Assembly (NCBI RefSeq): GCF_000455605.1
Contig: NC_017025.1
Location: forward strand, 744,001-808,000
DNA length: 64,000 nucleotides
Direction: 5' to 3'
DNA from: Flavobacterium indicum GPTSA100-9 = DSM 17447
GTDB lineage: Bacteria > Bacteroidota > Bacteroidia > Flavobacteriales > Flavobacteriaceae
Made by a program: the position numbers and the translations under genes. Under the pieces are notes generated by a model. The model was not told the origin of the DNA. It saw only the letters and a list, made by a program, of their open reading frames with translations, and ran no database searches. Positions 9,644-17,774 of the stretch are shown here, piece by piece. Position 1 is the first letter of the stretch. Each line of letters opens with the position of its first letter.

Positions 9644-10030
9644 ATGGACGAAAACGATATTACATATAAAATTAGAGGTTGCATTTTTAATGTTTATAAT
9701 AATTTAGGTCCAGGTTTATTTGAATCTGTTTATGAAGCTGCTTTACTTTATGAATTAAATAAAGCTGGATTAAAAGCCAAAAATCAAGTTGAATTAGCGG
9801 TTCATTATGATGATGTTCTTTTGGATGTTGCTTTTAAAATAGATATTTTAGTTGAAGATTGCATATTAATTGAGCTTAAATCAGTAGAAGAATTATCCAA
9901 AGTTCATTATAAACAAGTAATTACCTATTTGAAATTATCAGATATTCCTATTGGTATATTAGTGAATTTTAATACTGATAATATAAATTTGAGCACCAAA
10001 CGAATTGTAAACAATTTTATTGAGCATTAA
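9644..10030 (+). CDS. GxxExxY protein (putative PD-(D/E)XK-like nuclease fold)
   Basis: A 128-residue protein with the family-defining motif at residues 24-30 (GLFESVY) inside NNLGPGLFESVYEAAL. Later, D67 and E77-L-K79 (KIDILVEDCILIELKS) fit the D...ExK active-site pattern of the PD-(D/E)XK superfamily, to which this family is related. The family has no established function. The gene sits alone between capF and capG, is not part of the sugar pathway, and lies between inverted repeat cores. Its last five codons and stop (from about 10015) are shared with the junctions of the downstream tandem repeats, so the array grew from its 3' end. It appears intact. No convincing promoter was found in the 119 bases upstream. 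Confidence 0.8.
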   Translation: MDENDITYKIRGCIFNVYNNLGPGLFESVYEAALLYELNKAGLKAKNQVELAVHYDDVLLDVAFKIDILVEDCILIELKSVEELSKVHYKQVITYLKLSDIPIGILVNFNTDNINLSTKRIVNNFIEH

Positions 10031-10900
10031 GATTAGATTATACGCAAAGTGAAGAATCTTTAAATCCTTTCAAACTGCGTGAAATAAATAAAATTGAAAA
10101 AGATATATATAAATGTTTTATTAAACATTAAGATTAGATTATACGCAAAGTGAAGAATCTTTAAATCCTTTCAAACTGCGTGAAATAAATAAAATTGAAA
10201 AAGAGATATATAAATGTTTTATTAAACATTAAGATTAGATTATACGCAAAGTGAAGAATCTTTAAATCCTTTCAAACTGCGTGAAATAAATAAATTTGAA
10301 AAAGATATATATAAATGTTTTATTGAGCATTAAGATTAGATTATACGCAAAGTGAAGAATCTTTAAATCCTTTCAAACTGCGTGAAATAAATAAATTTGA
10401 AAAAAGAGATATATAAATGTTTTATTAAACATTAAGATTAGATTATACGCAAAGTGAAGAATCCATAAATCCTTTCAAACTGCGTGAAATAAATAAATTT
10501 GAAAAAAGAGATATATAAATGTTTTATTGAGCATTAAGATTAGATTATACGCAAAGTGAAGAATCTTTAAATCCTTTCAAACTGCGTGAAATAAATAAAT
10601 TTGAAAAAAGAGATATATAAATGTTTTATTAAACATTAAGATTAGATTATACGCAAAGTGAAGAATCCATAAATCCTTTCAATCTGCGTGAAATAAATAA
10701 ATTTGAAAAAAGAGATATATAAATGTTTTATTGAGCATTAAGATTAGATTATACGCAAAGTGAAGAATCTTTAAATCCTTTCAAACTGCGTGAAATAAAT
10801 AAATTTGAAAAAAGAGATATATAAATGTTTTATTAAACATTAAGATTAGATTATACGCAAAGTGAAGAATCCATAAATCCTTTCAATCTGCGTGAAATAA
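10026..10900 (+). repeat. Tandem array of 101-102 bp repeats (8 full units plus one partial)
   Basis: This fills the gene-free stretch between 10031 and 10907. Units start with ATTAAGATTAGATTATACGC at 10026, 10127, 10228, 10329, 10431, 10533, 10635 and 10737, with a truncated ninth unit at 10839-10900. Units 1-3 are 101 bp and units 4-8 are 102 bp. Each holds an imperfect hairpin: ACGCA...TGAA pairing with TTCA...TGCGT around the 18-bp core. Two variants alternate (TCTTTAAATCC versus TCCATAAATCC, and junctions ending GAGC versus AAAC), so units 6-7 and 8-9 form a 204-bp higher-order repeat. All frames are closed by stops, so the array is non-coding. The array ends 7 bases before the capG start codon. 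Confidence 0.93.
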
Positions 10901-10907
10901 TATAAAA

Positions 10908-12044
10908 ATGAAAAAATTAAAACTTATAACAGTAGTAGGGACACGTCCAGAAATTATTCGATTATCTAGAGTAATGGCAGCATTAGACGCTTCAGATGCT
11001 ATTGAACATATATTAGTTCATACGGGTCAAAATTATGATTACGAACTGAATCAAATCTTTTTTGATGATTTAGGGATTCGTAAACCCGATTATTTTTTAA
11101 ACGCTGCAGGTAAAACAGCAACAGAAACGGTGGGTCAAATTTTAGTAAAAATAGATCCGTTGTTAGAAGAAGTAAATCCCGATGCTTTCTTGGTTTTAGG
11201 TGATACCAATAGTTGTTTGTGCGCCATTCCTGCCAAGAAACGTCAAATTCCTATTTTCCATATGGAAGCAGGTAACCGTTGTTTCGACCAGCGTGTCCCT
11301 GAGGAAACTAATCGAAAAATTGTAGATCATATCTCGGATGTAAATTTAACCTATAGCGATATTGCTCGTGAATATTTACTTCGTGAAGGCTTGCCAGCGG
11401 ATCGAATTATTAAAACGGGTTCACCTATGTTTGAAGTGTTACATCATTACTTGCCTTCAATCAAAGCTTCAGATGTATTATCAAGATTGAAGTTGGAAAA
11501 AGGAAAGTATTTTGTAGTTTCTTCTCACCGTGAGGAAAATATAAATAATGATGCAAATTTTTTTGGTTTAATGGAAAGCTTAAACCAGATTGCGGAAAAA
11601 TATAAGTATCCTATTATTGTAAGTACGCACCCAAGAACAAGAAACAAAATTGAAGCGTCTAACCTTCAAATGCATGAAGATATTCAGTTCTTAAAACCTA
11701 TGGGATTTAATGATTATAATGCATTGCAGATGCACGCTTTAGCAGTTTTATCGGATAGTGGTACTATTTCAGAAGAATCTTCAATTTTGAATTTTCCAGC
11801 ACTTAATATTCGTCAAGCACATGAACGACCTGAGGCAATGGAAGAAGCATCGGTTATGATGGTTGGACTTTCACCAGAGCGTATCATGCAAGGTTTGGTT
11901 CAATTGCAAACGCAAAAAACGGGTGAAGAACGTAATTTCCGACCTGTAGCGGATTATTCCATGCCAAATGTTTCAGAGAAAATGGTCCGAATCATATTAA
12001 GCTATACGGATTATGTAAATCGAGTAGTTTGGAGTAAGAAGTAA
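10908..12044 (+). CDS. capG: UDP-N-acetyl-L-fucosamine synthase (CapG/FnlC, WecB-like 2-epimerase)
   Basis: A 378-residue member of the UDP-GlcNAc 2-epimerase superfamily (GT-B fold). Its N-terminus is LITVVGTRPEIIRLSRVM, followed by VHTGQNYDYELNQIFFDDLGI, VLGDTNSCLCAIPAKK and HMEAGNRCFDQRVPEETNRKI. VSSHREENI and LSDSGTISEESSI lie in the C-terminal domain. The length and GNRCFDQRVPEE match the CapG/FnlC/WbjD branch, which epimerises UDP-2-acetamido-2,6-dideoxy-L-talose at C2 to UDP-L-FucNAc, rather than housekeeping WecB. CapF nearby supports this. The ATG lies just downstream of the repeat array, so promoter or leader function may be affected by it. Confidence 0.88.
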   Translation: MKKLKLITVVGTRPEIIRLSRVMAALDASDAIEHILVHTGQNYDYELNQIFFDDLGIRKPDYFLNAAGKTATETVGQILVKIDPLLEEVNPDAFLVLGDTNSCLCAIPAKKRQIPIFHMEAGNRCFDQRVPEETNRKIVDHISDVNLTYSDIAREYLLREGLPADRIIKTGSPMFEVLHHYLPSIKASDVLSRLKLEKGKYFVVSSHREENINNDANFFGLMESLNQIAEKYKYPIIVSTHPRTRNKIEASNLQMHEDIQFLKPMGFNDYNALQMHALAVLSDSGTISEESSILNFPALNIRQAHERPEAMEEASVMMVGLSPERIMQGLVQLQTQKTGEERNFRPVADYSMPNVSEKMVRIILSYTDYVNRVVWSKK

Positions 12045-12102
12045 TTTTTAGCATTCAGAAAAAGTAATAAGTTGAGTAAGAGCTAAGTAAAAAATAAAAG
12101 AA

Positions 12103-12131
12103 TTCTTTAAATCCTTTCAATCTGCGTGAAA
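12103..12131 (+). repeat. Dispersed copy of the array core, overlapping a start codon
   Basis: The run TTCTTTAAATCC followed by CTTTCAATCTGCGTGAAA reproduces the core and left flank of the tandem units from 10026-10900. It sits alone in the 81-base gap after capG. Its GCGTGAAA supplies the GTG at 12126 used as start of the next gene. Confidence 0.8.
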
Positions 12132-13331
12132 CAAAATAGTAAAATCCTTTTCTTGGCTTTAGCCTATCCCAAAATTCCAAAATCGAGTAATTTATACACC
12201 GATTTAATGGAAGAATTTCGCGACCAAGGCCATGAAGTTTTTATAGTGGCGCCGGCTGTGAATGATTCTGAAGTCGGATTGATAAATGAAGAAGGAATTT
12301 CTGTAATTCGTGTGAAAACATTACCCTTATTGAATGTAAATCCAATAAAAAAAGGTATTGCAAATGTTTTGTTGCCCTATCAATATAAAAAAGCAATTAA
12401 AAAATATTTCAAATCTGATTCGTTAGATTTAATCATCATGCCAACACCACCAATTAGTTTGGTTGATGTGGCAAGTTGGTTGAAAAAGAAATACCACTCG
12501 AAGTTGTATTTGATTTTAAGAGATATTTTTCCGCAAAATGCAGTAGATTTAGGCTTGCTAAAAAAAGGAGGCTTGTTTTACAATTTCTTCAGAAAAAAAG
12601 AACAGTTGTTGTATGATGTCGCGGATGAAATTGGTTGTATGTCGCAAGGAAACATTGATTATGTTGTGCGTCATAATCCAAATGTAAAAAAAGAAAAGTT
12701 ACATTTACTGCCCAATTGGCAAAAGGAAATACCACAGTTTGATGGAGACAAAATAGCTTTGAGAAAGAAGTACAATTTTGATGATAATTTCGTTATTATT
12801 TTTGGAGGAAATATAGGTTTACCGCAGAAATTAGAAAATATTTTGGCTGTTGCTGAATTGCATCAACCTGATGATAAAGTGTTATTTTTTATCGTAGGAC
12901 AAGGAACTGAGAAAACTAAAATTGAAAGCTTAGTTCGTGAAAAAAATCTTAAAAATGTAGTTATTAAAAATTCATTACCAAGAGAGGATTATCAAAATAT
13001 AATTTCTGTTGCGGATTGCGGATTAATAAGCTTACATGAAGATTTTACCATTCCAAATATACCGTCTAAATCGTTAAGTTATTTCAATGCAAAAATTCCA
13101 ATTTTAGCTGCAATTGATGAAAATACAGATTATGGAATCCATATTCAGGATGAAGTTAAAGCAGGAGCTTGGGCGCCATCTAATAAACCAAATCTAATCA
13201 AAGAAAAAATTGATTTATTGCGTACAAATCCGCAACTTTGTAATGAAATGGGCGAAAATGGGTATCGTTATTTTGTAAATAATGTTACACCGAAACATAG
13301 TTATGAGGTAATAGATAAAAGAATCAATTAA
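12126..13331 (+). CDS. Glycosyltransferase family 4, WbuB-like (probable L-FucNAc transferase)
   Basis: A 401-residue GT-B protein. The N-terminal ILFLALAYPKIPKSSNLYTDL, LIIMPTPPISLVDVASWLKK and LYLILRDIFPQNAVDLGLL are typical of WbuB-like transferases, which are commonly encoded next to fnlA-C/capE-G and are thought to add N-acetyl-L-fucosamine. The C-terminal part has VIIFGGNIGLPQKLENIL and VADCGLISLHEDFTIPNIPSKSL, so the usual second glutamate of EX7E is missing, as in that subgroup. The start is a GTG that lies inside a repeat copy. No in-frame ATG occurs before the first conserved strand. The L-FucNAc assignment rests on context. Confidence 0.8.
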   Translation: MKQNSKILFLALAYPKIPKSSNLYTDLMEEFRDQGHEVFIVAPAVNDSEVGLINEEGISVIRVKTLPLLNVNPIKKGIANVLLPYQYKKAIKKYFKSDSLDLIIMPTPPISLVDVASWLKKKYHSKLYLILRDIFPQNAVDLGLLKKGGLFYNFFRKKEQLLYDVADEIGCMSQGNIDYVVRHNPNVKKEKLHLLPNWQKEIPQFDGDKIALRKKYNFDDNFVIIFGGNIGLPQKLENILAVAELHQPDDKVLFFIVGQGTEKTKIESLVREKNLKNVVIKNSLPREDYQNIISVADCGLISLHEDFTIPNIPSKSLSYFNAKIPILAAIDENTDYGIHIQDEVKAGAWAPSNKPNLIKEKIDLLRTNPQLCNEMGENGYRYFVNNVTPKHSYEVIDKRIN

Positions 13332-13344
13332 AGAAAAGAGTAAA

Positions 13345-13947
13345 GTGTATAAAATAATAAAACCAATTTTAGATTTTCTATTGGCGGTGTTAGGATTTAT
13401 TGTCTTATTGCCTGTTTTTCTATTGGTTACTATTTTGTTGTTTTTTGCTAATCAAGGAAAACCATTTTTTGTACAACGTCGTCCAGGAAAAAACTGTAAA
13501 GTGTTTTCTATTATCAAGTTCAAAACGATGAATGATAAAAAAGATGCTTCAGGTAAGTTATTACATGATTCGGAACGACTAACTGCAGTTGGTAAATTTG
13601 TTAGAAAAACTTCTTTAGATGAAATTCCTCAGTTACTTAATGTAATCAAAGGCGATATGAGCTTAATTGGACCGAGACCTTTATTGACCGATTATGTCCA
13701 CTTATACAATGAATTTCAAAATCGTCGACACGAAGTAAAACCAGGTATTACAGGTTGGGCACAAGTCAACGGTAGAAATGCTATTTCTTGGGATAAAAAA
13801 TTTGAATTAGATGTGTATTATGTAGACCATATTTCTTTTGGGTTAGACATAAAAATTATATTTTTGACGATTAAAAAAGTACTTATTAGAGAAGGTATAA
13901 ATGCTGAAAATGCAGCCACCATAGAACCTTTTCAAGGACAATATTAA
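13345..13947 (+). CDS. pglC: Monotopic phosphoglycosyl transferase (PglC-like)
   Basis: A 200-residue bacterial sugar transferase consisting only of the catalytic domain. A single N-terminal membrane-inserted helix (residues 7-31) is followed by PFFVQRRPGKNCKVFSIIKF, the catalytic Asp-Glu in TSLDEIPQLLNV, SLIGPRPLL and KPGITGWAQVNGRNAI. Such small monotopic enzymes transfer a phospho-sugar from UDP-sugar to undecaprenyl phosphate, starting the repeat unit. C. jejuni PglC uses UDP-diNAc-bacillosamine, and the genes for that donor follow directly (pglD, pglE, pglF), so the same substrate is likely. The start is GTG at 13345, 13 bases after the previous stop. A second, larger priming enzyme lies at 54194. 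Confidence 0.9.
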   Translation: MYKIIKPILDFLLAVLGFIVLLPVFLLVTILLFFANQGKPFFVQRRPGKNCKVFSIIKFKTMNDKKDASGKLLHDSERLTAVGKFVRKTSLDEIPQLLNVIKGDMSLIGPRPLLTDYVHLYNEFQNRRHEVKPGITGWAQVNGRNAISWDKKFELDVYYVDHISFGLDIKIIFLTIKKVLIREGINAENAATIEPFQGQY

Positions 13948-13953
13948 CCTGCT

Positions 13954-14598
13954 ATGAAAAAACTTGTAATTATTGGTGCTGGAGGATTTGGAAGAGAAGT
14001 TAAAATGCTTGTAGACCAAATCAATGCTGTTCGTCCTACATACACTTTTGTTGGATTTTATGACGATGGAAAAGAAGTTGGTACTCTAGTAAATGGTTTT
14101 CCTGTTCTTGGAAACGTTGCGGATTTAAATGCAGTTAACGAGCCATTAGTGGTAGTTCTCGCTTTAGGAAATCCGGTTTATAAAAAAAACGTGGTTACCA
14201 TGTTGACAAATCCATTATTGTCCTTTGATACTTTAATTCATCCTTCTGTAATTATAGGAAATGATGCAGTTTCTATTGGTAAAGGAACCGTTATTTGTGC
14301 GGGTAACATTATAACGTGTAATATTTCTATTCATGATTTTGTAACCTTAAATTTGGCTTGTACCATTGGTCATGATACTATTTTAGATAATTTTGTTTCG
14401 TTGATGCCGGGCGTAAATGTTTCTGGTGAAGTACGATTAGGCGAAGGCGTATATGTAGGAACAGGAGCTAAAATTATCAACCAATTAGAAATAGGAAATA
14501 ATACAACTGTGGGTGCAGGAGCAGTGGTGTCAAAAGCACTACCTGCTAATTGTACGGCTGTTGGGATACCAGCAAAACCAATTAAATTTCATTCGTAA
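13954..14598 (+). CDS. pglD: UDP-4-amino-sugar N-acetyltransferase (PglD/NeuD family)
   Basis: A 214-residue protein with an N-terminal Rossmann-like domain (KLVIIGAGGFGREVKMLV) and a C-terminal left-handed beta-helix of hexapeptide repeats (about residues 95-205). The likely catalytic histidine is in LACTIGHD, and the end GIPAKPIKF is typical of the NeuD/PglD family. PglD acetylates the 4-amino group of UDP-2-acetamido-4-amino-2,4,6-trideoxyglucose using acetyl-CoA to give UDP-diNAc-bacillosamine. It sits between pglC and pglE with a one-base overlap to pglE, which makes that role likely. Other 4-amino-sugars remain possible. Confidence 0.86.
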   Translation: MKKLVIIGAGGFGREVKMLVDQINAVRPTYTFVGFYDDGKEVGTLVNGFPVLGNVADLNAVNEPLVVVLALGNPVYKKNVVTMLTNPLLSFDTLIHPSVIIGNDAVSIGKGTVICAGNIITCNISIHDFVTLNLACTIGHDTILDNFVSLMPGVNVSGEVRLGEGVYVGTGAKIINQLEIGNNTTVGAGAVVSKALPANCTAVGIPAKPIKFHS

Positions 14599-15728
14599 TG
14601 CAACAAGAAAAAATATGGCTTTCTTCGCCACATATGGGAGGAAATGAACAAAAATATGTTCAAGAAGCTTTTGATAGCAATTGGGTCGCACCACTTGGTC
14701 CAAATGTAAATGGTTTTGAACAAGATTTAGAAAAGTATTTGAATGAAGATGTTTTTGTTGGTGCGTTAAGTTCAGGGACAGCAGCGCTACATTTAGCTTT
14801 AATTATGCTGGGTGTAGAAGCTGGAGATGAAGTGATTTGTCAATCCATGACTTTTGCAGCTTCTGCAAATCCAATTGCATATCTAGGAGCAACCCCCGTT
14901 TTTATTGATAGTGAAAAGGATACTTGGAACATGTGTCCTATTGCCTTAGAACAAGCGATTGAAGACCGAATGGCTAAAGGTAAAAAGCCGAAGGCTATTA
15001 TTCCGGTTCATTTGTATGGAATGCCAGCAAAAATGGATGAAATCATGGCTATTGCCACTAAATATGATATTCCTGTAATTGAAGATAGTGCTGAAGCCTT
15101 AGGGAGCTCATATAAAGGTCAAAAATGCGGAACTTTTGGAACTATGTCTATTTTGTCCTTTAACGGGAATAAAATTATCACAACTTCAGGCGGAGGCGCT
15201 TTGGTAACTAAGTCTAAAGAAGTTAAAGATAAAGCCGTGTTTCTTTCTACACAAGCCAGAGATAATGCCCCTCATTACCAACATTCACATATTGGATATA
15301 ATTACCGAATGAGTAATATTTGTGCTGGTATTGGGCGTGGACAAATGGAAGTTTTAGATGCACATGTGCAATTAAGACGAAAAGCCCATCAATTTTATAT
15401 GGATTTTTTTAAATCTATGAATGATGTAGTCGTGTTGCATGAACCTAATAATGCATTCTATTCCAATCATTGGTTAACAGCAATAGTGTTAGAATCTTAT
15501 GAAAAAAGAGAAGCCTTACGTTTAGCATTTGAAGCAGAAAATATTGAAACAAGACCACTTTGGAAACCGATGCATTTACAACCGATTTTTCAAAATGTAC
15601 CCTATTATGGAACAAATGTTTCAGAATCTTTATTCGATAAAGGATTGTGCTTGCCTTCAGGGTCAAATTTAAAAGAGGAGGAGTTTTTAAGAATTCAAAA
15701 TGTATTAAAAGATTTCTTTAAACTTTAA
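14598..15728 (+). CDS. pglE: UDP-4-keto-6-deoxy-GlcNAc aminotransferase (PglE-like, DegT/DnrJ/EryC1)
   Basis: A 376-residue PLP-dependent sugar aminotransferase. The N-terminus IWLSSPHMGGNEQKYVQEAF and the C-terminal IETRPLWKPMH and GLCLPSGSN are strikingly like C. jejuni PglE. The PLP-binding lysine lies in SFNGNKIITTSGGG (about residue 190), with VIEDSAEALGS providing the cofactor-binding Asp. The enzyme converts UDP-2-acetamido-4-keto-2,4,6-trideoxyglucose to the 4-amino sugar with glutamate as amino donor. Neighbouring pglD and pglF complete the route. It is full length. Its ATG overlaps the pglD stop by one base (TAATG). Confidence 0.9.
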   Translation: MQQEKIWLSSPHMGGNEQKYVQEAFDSNWVAPLGPNVNGFEQDLEKYLNEDVFVGALSSGTAALHLALIMLGVEAGDEVICQSMTFAASANPIAYLGATPVFIDSEKDTWNMCPIALEQAIEDRMAKGKKPKAIIPVHLYGMPAKMDEIMAIATKYDIPVIEDSAEALGSSYKGQKCGTFGTMSILSFNGNKIITTSGGGALVTKSKEVKDKAVFLSTQARDNAPHYQHSHIGYNYRMSNICAGIGRGQMEVLDAHVQLRRKAHQFYMDFFKSMNDVVVLHEPNNAFYSNHWLTAIVLESYEKREALRLAFEAENIETRPLWKPMHLQPIFQNVPYYGTNVSESLFDKGLCLPSGSNLKEEEFLRIQNVLKDFFKL

Positions 15729-15743
15729 TTCTAGATTACTAAG

Positions 15744-15760
15744 TAAATTTGTTAAATTTG
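15744..15760 (+). promoter_or_regulatory. Candidate promoter -7 elements upstream of pglF
   Basis: Two TAAATTTG octamers (15744-15751 and 15753-15760) match the Bacteroidetes -7 consensus TAnnTTTG, 18-27 bases before the GTG of pglF in a 50-base gap. No good -33 TTG is seen at the usual distance, so this is a weak call. Confidence 0.35.
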
Positions 15761-15778
15761 TTTCCCAATTTTTTATAA

Positions 15779-17722
15779 GTGCCCGAAAATACTAGCAATA
15801 ATCAATCCGTTAGTTCTTCTTTTTTGAAGAATAAGTTTCTCAATTTAGGTTATTTACCTCGATGGGTTATTTTTTCTATAGATATTGCTATAGTGCTTTT
15901 TGCTAATTTGGTAACCTATCTAATTGTTTCCAATTTAACATTTAAGTATTATGATACAGCATCAGTTTTTCAGCGAACTTTTATCATAGTATTTACACAA
16001 ATATTTTTCTTTTTTGTGTTTAAATCTTATGCAGGTATCATAAGACATTCTACTTTAAATGATGGTTTTAATCTTTTTAAATCCACATTTAGCACTTTTC
16101 TTGCCTTAGCCATATTGAATTATGCTCATTTTTATTGGGTGGGATCTAAAATATTTTTAATGCCGGCTTTAGTGTTAACATTTTTAATCTCATTTATATT
16201 TTTATTATCATTTAGGATTGCGGTAAAAATAATTTATCAAGTATACATCGAAGCGAGTCAGGTATCCAGTTATCAAAAAGTAGTGATTTATGGAACTGAT
16301 AGTCATGCAATAGCTCTGGCAAATGCAATTAATGCAGAACAACCCCGAAAATATAGATTAGTAGGATTTGTTGATAAATACAAAAACAAGGCAACCAAAA
16401 CGATATTAGATGTGCCAATTCTATCGCATGATAAATCAATTGTTAAGATTTTAGATGCATTAAACGCAAAAAATTTAATAATCGCAGATCGAAATATTCC
16501 AAACAAGTTGCAATTGTTGATTGTTGATCAATGTTTAGAACACAATATAAAATTACTAACAGTGCCAGTTGTTGCCGATTGGAATAATCAAAAGCGTATA
16601 ACAAAAAGTATTAAAACTTTTGAAATTTTAGATTTATTAGATCGAAAACCAATTGTGTTAGATAACACAAAAATATCCAATCAATTAACTGATAAAATTG
16701 TCCTTATAACTGGTGCTGCAGGGTCAATAGGAAGTGAAATTGTTAGACAAGTTTTAGCGTTTAAACCGAGAAAAATTCTGGTTTTAGATCAAGCAGAAAC
16801 CCCTTTATATCAATTAGTTTTAGAATTAGAAAAAGTAATTGCAATTGAAATTGTTTCATTGATTGCCGATGTTAGAGATAAAGAACAAATGAGAAAGATA
16901 TTCGAAAAATACCAACCTCAATTTGTTTTTCACGCCGCTGCTTACAAACATGTTCCTTTAATGGAAGAGAATCCAACTCAAGCAATTTATACCAATGTTT
17001 TAGGAACTAAAAATATGGCTGATTTAGCCGTTAAATTTAAAGTGGAACGTTTTGTAATGGTTTCAACCGATAAAGCGGTGAATCCAAGTAATGTAATGGG
17101 AGCTAGTAAACGAATTGCAGAAAAGTATGTGCAATCTCTTTCAGCCTATTTAGAGCAAATGAAAGAGTCTTCCACTAAATTTATAACTACTCGGTTTGGA
17201 AATGTTTTGGGTTCAAACGGCTCTGTAGTTCCTTTATTTACAAAGCAAATTAATGAGGGTGGACCTTTGACTATAACGCATCCAGATATCATTCGGTATT
17301 TTATGACTATTCCAGAAGCTTGTCAGTTAGTATTAGAAGCAGGTGCTATGGGAAATGGTGGTGAAATTTATATATTTGATATGGGTAAACCCGTTAAAAT
17401 TATCGATTTAGCCGAAAAAATGATTCGATTAGCAGGTTATGTTCCTAACGAGGATATAGAAATTAAAGTAGTTGGATTAAGGCCAGGTGAAAAACTCTAC
17501 GAAGAGTTGTTAAACGATGCTGCCAAAACGCTTCCGACGCATCACGAAAAAATTATGATTGCTAAGGATGAACTAGAGGATTATATTTCGATAAGTACTG
17601 AAATTGATGAATTAATTGAGATAGCAAAAGATAAAAAACCTCACGAAGTAGTCGCTAAAATGAAAATTATTGTGCCTGAATTTGTTAGCTTAAATTCGGA
17701 ATATCAATCGTTAGATAATTAA
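15779..17722 (+). CDS. pglF: UDP-GlcNAc C6 dehydratase, membrane-bound (PglF/WbpM type)
   Basis: A 647-residue protein. Four hydrophobic helices (about residues 25-155) precede a CoA-binding-like domain (VVIYGTDSHAIALANAI) and a C-terminal SDR domain beginning VLITGAAGSIGSEIVRQVL near residue 310. The catalytic region reads VSTDKAVNPSNVMGASKRIAE, where the TDK and SK replace the usual YxxxK, as in PglF/WbpM/CapD-like dehydratases. These make UDP-2-acetamido-4-keto-2,4,6-trideoxyglucose from UDP-GlcNAc. With pglE and pglD it completes UDP-diNAc-bacillosamine synthesis. The start is GTG at 15779. The keto-sugar could also feed other amino-sugars. Confidence 0.9.
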   Translation: MPENTSNNQSVSSSFLKNKFLNLGYLPRWVIFSIDIAIVLFANLVTYLIVSNLTFKYYDTASVFQRTFIIVFTQIFFFFVFKSYAGIIRHSTLNDGFNLFKSTFSTFLALAILNYAHFYWVGSKIFLMPALVLTFLISFIFLLSFRIAVKIIYQVYIEASQVSSYQKVVIYGTDSHAIALANAINAEQPRKYRLVGFVDKYKNKATKTILDVPILSHDKSIVKILDALNAKNLIIADRNIPNKLQLLIVDQCLEHNIKLLTVPVVADWNNQKRITKSIKTFEILDLLDRKPIVLDNTKISNQLTDKIVLITGAAGSIGSEIVRQVLAFKPRKILVLDQAETPLYQLVLELEKVIAIEIVSLIADVRDKEQMRKIFEKYQPQFVFHAAAYKHVPLMEENPTQAIYTNVLGTKNMADLAVKFKVERFVMVSTDKAVNPSNVMGASKRIAEKYVQSLSAYLEQMKESSTKFITTRFGNVLGSNGSVVPLFTKQINEGGPLTITHPDIIRYFMTIPEACQLVLEAGAMGNGGEIYIFDMGKPVKIIDLAEKMIRLAGYVPNEDIEIKVVGLRPGEKLYEELLNDAAKTLPTHHEKIMIAKDELEDYISISTEIDELIEIAKDKKPHEVVAKMKIIVPEFVSLNSEYQSLDN

Positions 17723-17729
17723 CAAAAAC

Positions 17730-17759
17730 TTGATTTATAGTTATAAAAAATTATATTTG
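17730..17759 (+). promoter_or_regulatory. Promoter for wza-wzc (-33 TTG, -7 TATATTTG)
   Basis: TTG at 17730-17732 and TATATTTG at 17752-17759, separated by 19 bases, match the Flavobacterium promoter consensus TTG-N17-23-TAnnTTTG. A start site near 17766 would give a very short leader before the ATG at 17775. This is the best promoter match seen in the window. Confidence 0.65.
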
Positions 17760-17774
17760 TAAAAAAACGCATTT

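Larger units (their letters stand above)
9533..10900. mobile_element. Candidate element: GxxExxY gene plus repeat array bounded by inverted repeats
   Basis: This segment separates two genes of one biosynthetic pathway (capF and capG). It begins with an 18-bp sequence and ends with its near-perfect inverted copy, contains a single gene with a PD-(D/E)XK-like active-site pattern, and then holds eight full and one partial tandem repeats that each carry the same core. No transposase and no obvious target-site duplication was found. The layout could be an inserted element or a REP-like palindrome system with its partner nuclease. The boundaries are directly visible; mobility is inference. Confidence 0.4.

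Noticed and set aside
10026-10900. CRISPR array
   Set aside because: Units of about 102 bp follow each other without unique spacers, the internal differences are shared variants, and no cas gene is nearby.
10026-10900. A repeat-encoded peptide (units of 102 bp are a multiple of three)
   Set aside because: Every frame meets stop codons within the unit, such as the TGA in AAAGTGAAG, so no continuous reading frame exists.
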